Shown here piece by piece: positions 46,801 to 58,800 of a DNA stretch of 64,000 nt. The stretch spans positions 126,314,133 to 126,378,132 of the forward strand of contig OW121853.1 in NCBI GenBank assembly GCA_933228895.1, given 5' to 3'. The notes under the pieces are model-generated. The model had not been told where the DNA came from. It saw only the letters and a list, made by a program, of their open reading frames with translations, and searched no databases. This DNA is from Platycnemis pennipes. Taxonomy: Eukaryota; Arthropoda; Insecta; Odonata; Platycnemididae. Position 1 is the first letter of the stretch. Each line of letters opens with the position of its first letter. Both the position numbers and the translations under genes were made by a program.

Positions 46801-49800
46801 ACAATATTTTGCTGAATAGAGGGAACTTCCCTTGAAAGTGGTGGTCTTTGGTCGGGGTGGTCTTTGAATAAGGGTAATGAATACCATGATTACCATCGGT
46901 TCCGGAAAATACTGGTCGTTGAGAGGGGTGGTCGCTTGATAGGAGTGGTCGTTAAGAGAGGTTTCACTGTAGTAGGAAAATCACAATTAGACTTTCAATA
47001 TTAAGTACGTACTTACTGGGTGATCTACTACACTCGATATGAAGTTATGTATGGTAATATGGAGATAAGAAAAATAATATTTTCGGAGTTGTACGCAATC
47101 AAATTGAGCTGAAAATCTGAAATTTACGATAAGATATTATGACCATTAAAACATGAATATAATTCAATATTCATATCATCAATATTATTCAATGGTGGGA
47201 TAAAACCAAGAAAAACTTACCTCATATAAAGCACATGCCTAGGAGTCTATGGCGCGGAGACAATTGGGGTGTTCAGGACACTCCACGCGAGTAATGCCGT
47301 GAACGAGAATATACCGAATGATTTGAGAGGCGTTCTCCAGCAGAAAAAAGTAAAATATGAGAACGCATGTTATACAGTTGAGCATCTTTAATCCGGCACG
47401 GTCGGGACCGGAGTGATGCCGGATTAGGGATTTTGCCGGACTATGGGTCATGCATGGCAACTGGTCTATTTCTGACGTCCGGGGTGTTTTCATTGAAAGG
47501 AGTCAATTATTTATAACAAAATATATTTGTTTGCCATTTACTGAACATTATTGTAAAAAGAGTTACTGAGAATAATCAGAAAGAAATGGTTTCTTAATAC
47601 ACATAGTTATTATTGAAAATTATCGAAGTTGCGGAGTGAGTGAAAATAACGGAATCTAAGCATTGTGCATATTGCTGCACATGTAAAAGTTTCATATTGT
47701 TATTGGAAAAGGGTATAAAAATTGATATTTCGTATGCTGTGCTTTGCGTAACATAATTTCCTACCGCGCTCGATTTCTTATCAGCTGATTCAGCGCGATG
47801 CCAACGCGCGAGTGTCGTGTCACTACGTCGCCGCGGGCGACCGGACTGGATTATTGTTTAAAGACCATCATCAATAGTAGTCTTCCTTCAACAATTTCAG
47901 GCTGATCATCGTCATCCCCTCTCGGATTTATTGTTATTAATTACCATTTCTATGATTTCATCGTCTGTGATATGTTGTGTGGTGAGAATATCGGGGCCGC
48001 TCACTATCCTTTCGTCTAAATTTACCAATTCCATTTCCTTTAATTCAGGGTTATGGATGATGTTTGCAAACTCCATCATCATATTTTTATCCTCAGAAAC
48101 ATGAAAATTTTTTAATCCCCAATTATTTCGTCTATATCAAACCTTAAAGCAGTCCACAATTTAAACCGCGCGTTTTTTTAGAACGGACGGTGAAATGCTA
48201 TTGCCTGCAGGTGAAATTTCCCGAATCACATCTTTTGGATTGATCACGTCTATTTCTTAAAGAGTTTATCCTGCTCCATTAGCATTTGGCCAAAAATACT
48301 AACTAAGTCCTTCATTCCGACACAATCGAAACCAGGCTATCTAAATCAGCACTTAAATCTTCTTTCATAGTTTATCTCTCTGTTATCTACTTCTTCGTGT
48401 CACTTTAACAGTAAAATTTTGATGATTATTCTCTTTCAGCTTCTTAATGTGCTATATTGTTGAAGATCCCACGTAGTATGTTTCAGTCAAACCATGGCCG
48501 ACTTCATAAGTCGGCCATGGTCAAACGCTTTACTGATGCAACGGCGTCAAGCTTTTTCACAACTTGCACTTTTTCTGCGATGGTTAACGTTTTGTGCTGT
48601 TGCCACAACTGTATGGATGGGACACGTTTTGCGTGAAATATTAGAATATAACCAATAATTTTATCAAATTACGTCTAGTGGTCAATCAAAAATGCGCGCG
48701 CCATAGAAAGTAGCCGATCGGTAAATTAGTTGTATTCCGTCTCGGCGTCAAATTTATATGTTTACTTCAAGTTTCAGAATAATTCCGGTGTAGGCGACGT
48801 ACCAGAAATTAATATGTTTAAATTATTCTCATTCTCGAAATGGGAAAATTAACGTTAAGAATGGTATCTCGGTATTAATATAAGAATAATATCTCGGCAG
48901 GTTATGAAGCAATGTTCCGGTTAAAAACGTTTCGGCATTTTCCACTAAGTACCAGATAGTTGCTCATGGCAAAATTGCCGGAATATAGGTGCTCCCGGAT
49001 TAGGGGTTCTCGGATTAAGGGTGCTCAACTGTATTGTAACAAATTTTGTAGGAGATTGAGTTGCTTGAACATTATCCCCTTTTGAGGCTACTGTGCAGGT
49101 TGTTTACAATATATGCCTGTGAATGTTTGTGTTACAAGAAAGAAAACATATCCCATTCCAGCTTCTGAGGAGGAGAGGTCAATGAAATAAAGACTAAAAA
49201 ATTTATACAATGAAAAACAGGGTGGGGTTTTCAGGGCACCTTGTGCGAGTGACGTGAAGTTAATGGAGGTTGATCTTCTGGCCTGTTTGTCATGGAGACC
49301 GATTGCTTATGATGACCCCATGGTAGTGGCATTGCTTTCTCCTAAGTTTAGAATTTATAAATTCTTGGGGTCGCATTATATTCATGCTAATATGGTATTC
49401 ATTGCATTTCGATTTACTGCCATCTAGTGGCTGTCAAGTGATTTAAATGATTGTTATATTATTAAGTTAATCAACATGTAACTACTATTCCAGACAAAAC
49501 TCGTGTATTACAGGTTTTGAGAGGACATAAGATCAATTTCAACCACATTTATACCACATGAGCATGTCTAAAAGTTGCTTAAGGTAGTCTGCTAAGTTGA
49601 GATAATCAGCTGCTAATCAAATGAAAAACAATTAGTTCTGTATCTTATATGTTCCTTGTTTTCCTTGTTTTAGTTTTTACCTTGTTACATCATGTGTCCC
49701 TACAAGAAGGCTAGAGAGGATAAAAACCAAAAAGGTTTTCTTTATTGAACAGCTTTGTTTATAAAACTGCATATTGTATTTAAAACTTCCTGCTTATTAA

Positions 49801-52800
49801 GGCTTATAAAACTTAATGTATGCAGTGGTTCATAATTGGTAGTAAAATTATTTGATTATACGTAGTTGGAATTTTAAAACTAGAAATTTTTTTATTTACT
49901 TTACTGTAGCTTGTTTACTTCAACATTCAACGAATAAATTAGCAGGGTGTTGATTAATTCCATTTCTAGTAACCAAGGTAGTATTTGAAATTGGAGGTAT
50001 TCAAATAGTCGAGTAATGATTTATATTCAAATTCATGAAATCTGCTATTCATCCCATCTTTACTTTTAGTTTTCTTTCGCCCTATTAACATTTTCGTTCT
50101 CTGTGCTCATTGTGCAGGAATGCCTATTTCATTATTTTTTCCATCATTTGCTCTTAATTTGTTTGACTAAGCCAGTAATGTTAATTTCAGTAATTGAGGT
50201 ATCCTGTGGAGAATATGGGGACCATGTGAAGAGGCTTGTTGATGCCATTAAAAATGGGAAGAATGACATCCACAATGGGATCGCATTGCCGGACGTGAAG
50301 CAGACGAGCGACGGAGGCAGCAAACCAAAGCAGGCCAATGGCTCCAGCCCCCGGAACGAATGCATGGAGTCTGTCAACTTGTACGAGGAACTGAGGGACT
50401 CCAAGGAGGACAAGTTCTCGAAGGGAGAGCAGGCGGAGAAGAACATGGCCCTCTTCAACTTCTCCTTGGCTACCAATGACATTGTCAAGGCACCCTGTAA
50501 GTTCCACCTCAGTCCTATATTTTGTGCTGAAGTTAAATTATCTGGTGGTATCCATGTTGATTTGCTCTGAAATTGTCATGATAAGCAGTTATGGTATTTC
50601 AGGTGTAATTTTTTTAGTCCATTTGTGCTGTATTTCGAAAATCAGGGTGGCGATCGTCAGGGAAAACCGGGAAAACCTGGAATTGTCAGGGAATTTTGAA
50701 TTTCTGGAAAAGTCAGGGAATTCTCGGAACAGTCAGGGAGAAACTGGGATAGGAAATTCACGTTATTTTTCTACCATTATGTTTATCAGGCAGTCTTTCC
50801 TGCCCTTTATTTCACCAACTAAAACTAACGTCTGTCGCTGATGTGCATATAATAAGCCCAGTCAATTTGTTGAAAATTCAGTTTTGAATCTTACGTTATT
50901 TAGTTGTGAATCACTTGTACAATGTATCCCTTTTGTATATCCTTAATGCGACATTTACCTAGTAGTGTTAAAATTCATGATCACCATATATTCCGCTCAT
51001 CACAAGGAATCCAAGGTTATGTTGTTCGGAAGATTTTACCACGCATATTTTTTTTTACTTCCAAGACTCGGGTCGAGAGGTAGCTGGAACTCTCTAGCTC
51101 ATAGTAAACATGTGCTTGCAGTTCTAAAAATACGAGATGATGATTATTAAAACGGTAATTCAAGTACAATCACACGTGTAAACAAAATCTTACGTAAGAT
51201 CATCAATCCTATACCCCCCTTCGTGTGACAGTAAGAAGAGTTCTCCTCTCCTCACTTTTCACACTCGATGTATTTATTGAATGGCCCCCTTAGCTCTCTC
51301 TCGAAGCAGTTTAGCCGGTCACAAACCACCTCAAATATGATATTCCTAAATATGATGCTGCTGTTGCTAATTGCCTCCTGTTTTCGCTCGTAGTAACGCG
51401 CTTACGTTTTGTTTGATTATTAAAATATTTTTACATTTTTGTTTCTATCTTACGATGAAGGGGTTATAACCATGTTAATCAAATTGTTATTCACTACTCA
51501 AGGTCACTTGTGCTATCCGATTTTGAACCAGTGCAACAGCATTGCTTTGGTTTGTATTTTTCGTGCACCTTAGTGATACCTGTGCCAGAGTCCACCAGTG
51601 AATTGGCCATTAACTTTCCCTTTGATGCCTTTTAAGTAATCCTCAACTTCCCAGAACTACCACAACACGCTACCTCATCCTTGAAGAATTAAACATTGTC
51701 AATTTGTAATTTTACTGGAGGAAACATACACAGCCATGGAAATATGATATGCGATCGCGGAAGATTGCTCGCCTGGGTCACGCCAGCATTTGCAATGGTT
51801 CAGGAGACTCCCTGTAATGCAACACTGTGATATAGTAGAATTTCAATTTTATGTATAATTTGATTTTACCCCAGTCAATTAGTGGCACTGACCGACTCCT
51901 TGAGTATTCTTATAGAATCATTATTTGATTTTACGTGAACTCATTGTAAGGATTTTACTTAAGGCTATTTTGGTCCATGGTGAAGGTATCAATTCGATTT
52001 TCTGAAATGAAACAACAGATCGTAAAGAAACTTTAAATCGGGCAGATTCTTGCCCATCTTTAATGGAAATCTTCAATTTAATACCGTACTACTGTGAAAT
52101 TCAACTGTAATGAATCAATGCATGGCATTTTAATGGTATACATATGTATTGTACTATGCCATCTTTCTGCACGTAAAGTTATGGTTTCAACGTGTTTACT
52201 TATTTATGCTCTGACAGTTGCGCTGGAATGCTCACGCAAGCCTGCTTTATGACCTTGAGACTTTCCCAATCTAGAGCTGTAAGTGGAATTAGATATACGA
52301 TTTGGACTACCCAAAAATTAAATAAATTGAATTGAAAAGCCAAGCAATATGAAAGTGATAGCCAACATAGTGTAATTCAAGGCAAAGAAATTACGATTTT
52401 TAATAAATGATAATCACAAGTGATGTCATCATATATGCTAAATGCGCTGTTTTAACCCTTTTGCGCCAGAGCCTTGCAATGAAAAATGCAAGGGTGAAAA
52501 TATATGTTAAAAGCTTGTATAATTTGGGACGAAAATTTAATTCAGCTGAAATTAAATAAATATTTAATTCGGAATCGAAATATTCCGATAATATTCCTTT
52601 TTTCGATCGGTCAGGGAAATTGTTAAGTCCATCAGGGAAAAGTCAGGGAATTTAAAAATTGGATATCAGTAGCCACCATGAATATATATCAGTAACCATT
52701 ATAATGATATAACCAATGATCTTGTAACTTTGCATTTTAGATGTGAATATGTGTCTTTCCAAGATGTGACCATTCGAGTGGGACAGTCAAGACATAAATA

Positions 52801-55800
52801 AATTGTCCAAGATCTATGTTAGGAAATTAAGTGCCATTATCTAATCAAATTGCTAAGTATTGAAATAAGTGACCTTAAGTTACCAATTATTATGCCTGAA
52901 GGGTGTAGAAATATTGTCAAATGTCTTTTAATTAAATAGAAGGGAATTAAATAGATTAAATACAAGACTTGTTGAACCAGGTCCAATGGGAGGTTTTTGA
53001 CTATCCTTCCAACAGCCTGGGCTTAGCTCCCAGTCACTTTTACCTCTTCATTCACTCGAAGAAATGGCTTGGGTCTCAGCAAATTGATGACAGTGATGAA
53101 CTTTAACATCGTGTTACATTCTAGTTGCAATCACTGGTGGCAGAGTTTTTTGAAGAGGGAATTCACAAAATGGTCAAACATGATGATACATGTCTTAATT
53201 TAAATCGCAATTATGCAGGAAAATGAAAGTTGGTTCTAGAAAATGTATGATGATTTTTATTCTTTGTTCGGTTCTTTTTTTATATCCAAACAGAGGTTAC
53301 TTTATGGACAGCCTTCAATTTTACTGCAAAAATTTTTTTGCAAAATTACTGCAAATAGCACTGCTTCCAGAAATGAGTGCTTGTTCAATACCTTGTCATA
53401 ATTTCAGCACATTATTATGAGTAGTTAAAATATTTGTATAAGCTCTGATTTTCCAGTAGAATAGGATGGTGGTTTTGCCACATTTATTGGCAGTTCTATT
53501 GATTTGACTTAATGGGTTGAAGTAACTCTAGTTATTGATTTGCAGTGGCCATGCCAGAGGGCTCTCTTGAGGTCATTGTCGAGACTCCTCCTAAAGAGGC
53601 GTATGCTGCAGGGCCATCAGACGATGCAGAGGGGAAGATGGAGGAAATGGACTCTCTGCTTGACGCGAGCGAAATCGTTAGCTCCAAGCCATACCCCACC
53701 TCCAGCCTCACTCAGTTCTGGATTGTGCTGAAAAGGACACTGCTATTCAGCCGTCGGGATTGGGTGAGTAATGCCTTCTGCCTTTCCTGCCTTGCCCTTG
53801 AGGAATGCAGTGTGTTCTTTGACGCTGACCTTATTATGCATCTGCGTCAGGTGGCCAGCGAAAATGCTTGACTTTCATTTTACTTTTGAACTATGAGATT
53901 CACAGAAAATTTCGAAGTATTGAGGTAAATAATACTTTGGGTTGTAGTTCCATCAGGATTTAAACAAAGTAACGTATTCCCTCGAGAAAATCATACAAAA
54001 TGCAGTACATCATTTAGCAAATAGCCAGGCCACAGGCTTCACCCTAAAACTAATAAATAATAATAATAAACTAAAAATTCAATGTATGCACCCCCTCAAA
54101 TCACCTATTTTCTCCATAGACTTCAGCCTCGCATGACATGAAGCACGCTTCTTATAACACTAACAGATATTTCTATAAGACTCATATGGCTTCTCATAAC
54201 ACTTACAAGAAATATTATAAGTTCTAATGAGGAGTTTCATAAGTTCTCAAAGCTTCTCGTAAGATCTCATAACTTCTCATAAGATCTCATGAACTTCTCA
54301 TAAGATCTCATAGCTTCTCATAAGATCTCATGAACTTCTCATAAGATCTCATGAACTTCTCATAAGATCTCATAGCTTCTCATAATATCTCATGAACTTC
54401 TCATAAGATCTCATAGCTTCTCATAAGATCTCATAACTTCTCATTAGATATTATGAGAAATTCCTATGAGAACTATGAGAAATTTCCAATAGGGTTGCAA
54501 TCTCCACAAATCTCTCATGGGATGAGCACATCTGCAATCTGCTCAAAGTACTAAGCTCTACTTGTTTCCTTATACATTTTATTAGATTCTCCGTTAGTCT
54601 TGATTTGCTATTAACAATATACAGTGCAACCTCTTTAAAGCAAGACCTCACGGTGCCCAAGAAAACCCCCACTATAGTGAAGTATCGTCTTACCGAGGTT
54701 GGTGTAAATAATCGCCATGAAACGTATTGTCAACAATTTTCTAGGAATCAGGTTGGTGTGGTAGCGGAAGTATTTCCATCCAGAGAGTCTGAGCACAAAT
54801 CCTGAAAAAAGGGGAAAGTTTTTGCAGTAATTCATATCACTGCTTAATTTACCAACTAACCATTAGATCAAAAAGCACCATACCTGCTCCAAAAAATGCA
54901 AAAAGTCTCGAATTGCTGACCATTAAGTTCTTTTTAAATATTTCGATAGGCCCTCGACGTCCTTATAGTAATTTTGTCGGGTGTATATGTGCAATGGTAG
55001 TATAATACAAAGGACTGAAAAAATGGGTCTAATGAAGAGCCCTCCTTTACCAACAAATGTCTTAAGTATTGATTCATACAATTGCTCAATAATGGCAGCA
55101 AAATGTAGAAAGGAATTTAGACACATTGAAAGTCAATAAACTAAGAACGCTACTCCTTTGGCACAGTGTTCATCACATATATCAAGCAGTTAAAAGTATA
55201 GGTAACAAATAATAATTTGCTAACTTCAATAATCTCGTAAATTATAAAATCAACTCATGAAAATGTTCAACATTGATAAATATAGAGTGAAAGAAAATAT
55301 GAAAATAAATTTAGGAGAGACAATTGAGTGGCTTGCCATTTTTCCCTTCCGACACTTAAGTGTTTTGCATTTTTGGGCCATGGTGTCTATCTTGGAAATG
55401 CTCTCTACTCACAGAGGTACGAGTGTGCTCTCAACCACCTGGGAAACAACAGAAGATCAAATACGTATTTGTAACTGCTAATGCTGCAGTATTGCCACCA
55501 ATATTAACAATAAATTAATCGGATGGTGATTTATGACATGCAGTTGATACGTAACACTTCATATTAATTGCATTGCTAACAGATTGCAAGCTATGGCAGA
55601 TGTTGGCCACTTATGGAGTTTGTTCGCTGGTGACGGAAACTCACAATGGTGGGGGCCAATGCAAAAAGGGTCTCGTAAAAAACATATGTTTTTACATGGA
55701 TATCAAGGGTCAATTGACGGTGCCCCTGCAATCTCTCGTGCAATAGTCCCCCAATGTCAATGGAGGACAATAATGGCAGGGGTCTTTATTTTTGACATTG

Positions 55801-58800
55801 GGGGACATATTTATTGGGGGTCTTCACCAGCCTCACTCAAGCTTTTTCGGCTGCAAAAGAAAATTGCATGCCTAATGGTTTTTGCACCTATCATGCCGGC
55901 CCATTTTCAAAAATCTTAAGCGAGTTCCCCAAAAACTGATGTCCATGATTATTATACATGTGGTCATGATGCCATTCACTGTAAGTATGTCAGGACCAAA
56001 TCAGCCTTTCAATCAGCCTGGGGTTACACCTTTTTAACAAGTTACCTAACAGTCTGAAAAACTGCAAAATTGTTACTCCTTTAAAGCAAAGGTGAAATAT
56101 TTTTTACAAGACAAACTATTATTCCTTAGGAGAATTTCTCCATGATAATAGTGTTTAAATATTTTGTATCTGAATATGTTCTGTGTATTTTTGACAAATC
56201 CTATATCAGTGTAATCTTATCTTTGGATAATAAACCTCATTATCATTAATGGTTTCAGTACAGAACATAATCATCTAGTTGTAAGAATGAAATGTAATCA
56301 AGTATTCTCGCGGATTTGTTGTGCTTATTTTATTTCCATCATGATGAAATTAAACCATTTTAAGCTTAGAAAAGGTCAACTCTGCTAAGGGTTTAATGGG
56401 GAACAGGGTGCTTCTTAAACCAAGAGGCAGATTTTAGACTTTGAAGGTGTACACTGATTCCCAAGTTTTTGAGAATGTTGAAACTGACATGGACACATAT
56501 TTATTTCTTTCTCTCTCTCTTTTTAATGTGTAGACACTCATGTACTTGAGACTCTTCGCTCACATCCTGGTTGGGTTCTTGATTGGGGCCCTCTACTATG
56601 ACATTGGCAATGATGGTGCTAAAGTCCTGAGTAACCTTGGATTCCTGTTCTTCAACATGCTATTCCTAATGTACACATCCATGACCATCACCATCCTGTC
56701 ATGTGAGTATGGCCATGATGACATCCTGTATTTTTAACCGCTGATGCCTGTTTTCTGCAAAGTGTCTTTTTATTGTGAAACCACTTATGAAGTACCGTAT
56801 TCCTCCAAATATAGCCCCCCCCTGATTATAGTCCCCCCACCCCTAATTTTTGAAGTTCAATTTTGGGAAAAAATTTTAAATGCAATGCAGGACTGGAACA
56901 TAATTTTCTCTGGTTAACGACTTGAGCACCTTGAGTAATAAAAATTTCCATTGTTTCAGTTATCAATATCAAGTTGCCGTTGAGTATTTATTGTATAAGT
57001 ATATTGAGTAGTAATATTGAGTATTTACCAAAATACTCAATATTATTTCACCTTATAAAGTTGACTAGTCATTGTATTTAGGGAAACTATATTTCCATAA
57101 TTAGGTGGAATGGAGAAGTGAGATATGTAAATGAGAAATCCTGATTTGGAAGTGTAAGCGCTGCCGTATGTACATTGGGAATAATGGCGACAAAATGTTT
57201 TTTCATTTAAACTGCCACCCTCTGTAGTTATCACTCAAGTTGGTTGAAATAAATCAAGGTTACTGAGATTGCAGTGAAGGATTTTTTAAAAAAGAATGAT
57301 GATATAATTAAAGGAACCAAATTGCTAAATATCTATCTTCTTTATTGAGTTCTGCTTTACATTGCGGGAACAGTATTTTTTTCAAATAAAACCTTAGTTA
57401 TACGCACGTTTGTGTACATAATCACATAATAGTCATTGACCAAAAGCACATAGTATTTGACTGCAGTATGACATTTAATCTTCACAGATGTTCATGGGTC
57501 CATTTACCAAATATATCATGATTTTACTACCTTCTCCACTTGGGCAGTATTTGTTTAGTTATGATTATTGTATTTGTTTCTTCTATTATTTGTATCGGAG
57601 GCAGAGTAATATTTCGAGAACATTTCATCAAGAAAAATGGACTGCATGCTGCTATTTCAGTTGAAACATATAATTTAGTAACTCTTCCAATTGGTTACAC
57701 CATCTCTTCAAAATTAGTGATGGCCGAATCGGATTCATCGTATCCAAAGATCTGCGGATCTTTCGTTTTACTCGGTTCTGGATTTGAATACAAAGGCACT
57801 GAGTAAAATCGGATCCGGATCGTGGATTTTAAATTTTCGCGGCTTAGCAATCAAAGCGCCCCTTGAATGGAATGTAGGTGCGGTAGATATTGACAAAAAG
57901 AGGACGTGTAACTCAGGTCATGAAATTAGATGAAAATTTTCCCGTCTTAATAGAAGAAAAATAAAGAAATATGACTTTTTTCCCCATTACCCCGATATCG
58001 CGAGAAAAATACGTAGGATGTTATGCGGGTAGCCTACATTCGCTGGAATCAGGTGGACAACAAGAGCTAGTGTACTGCACGAAGTTCGATCCCTATTGCA
58101 GTTTAATGTTTTCTTTCAGTCATTGCATCGAAAATGTTATCACCTTCAATATCAAACCATTACATCTGAATACTGACTTTATTATACTTTTGTTGTTTAA
58201 ATTATATTTACAAATGTACCACTCATAAATTAAGGATGGTCGGATCGGATCCATATATCCACAGGTCTTTCATTTCATTCGCTACTGAAAATATATCTGA
58301 CGACAAATCAATCAGATATTTTCAGATCCGGATCAGAGATTTTAAAATTTCGTGGCTTAATGATTGATTGCGTTATTTTTTGTACCACACGATTTCCATT
58401 CCGAAAATCACCATTTGAACCATTATCTTGCTCTCGAGTTCATTAATATGAATCCACTTATGAAATCTGAATAGAATTCTTTGGTTATTTGATATGGATT
58501 CATATTTATTTTTTGCTATAAAAGGATGCTCTACTGCCTAGCATGCCTGAATGAGAAAGGAAGGGTGCACAAGGTATTGCCTACCGCAAGCAGCTCGTCT
58601 ACCACTGTGAATGAGTGATGAGGACTCGACAATAGTAAAAAAAGTATCGTTTTTAAGAATCCAAGTCAGTGTCAGTTTAAGAACTGTTTAGAAACATACC
58701 ATCACTATTCCTCCTCAGGCAAAGTTTTTGGAAATGGAGTTGAGGATAATTTAAAGTGCAATTTGTTCCTTTAGGCGAGAAGCCGAGAAATGTGGGGACA

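Larger units (their letters stand above)
43639..50190 (+). other. ABCG intron 5 (about 6.6 kb)
   Basis: Filled mainly by a piggyBac relic and two pogo/Tigger elements. Nothing was recognised at 43720-43980, 45041-45318, 46972-47372 and 49034-50190, apart from a CTCF-like motif at 49418. Confidence 0.8.
53764..56533 (+). other. ABCG intron 7 (about 2.8 kb)
   Basis: Contains a minisatellite, an orphan pogo-type end and a LINE relic. Nothing definite at 53764-54240 or 54840-55690. Confidence 0.8.

Noticed and set aside
54251..54455. CRISPR array
   Set aside because: The units are contiguous tandem copies without unique spacers, in an animal intron.
57717..58364. A pair of short LTRs
   Set aside because: The repeats lack TG...CA ends and flanking duplications and have no retroelement sequence between them.
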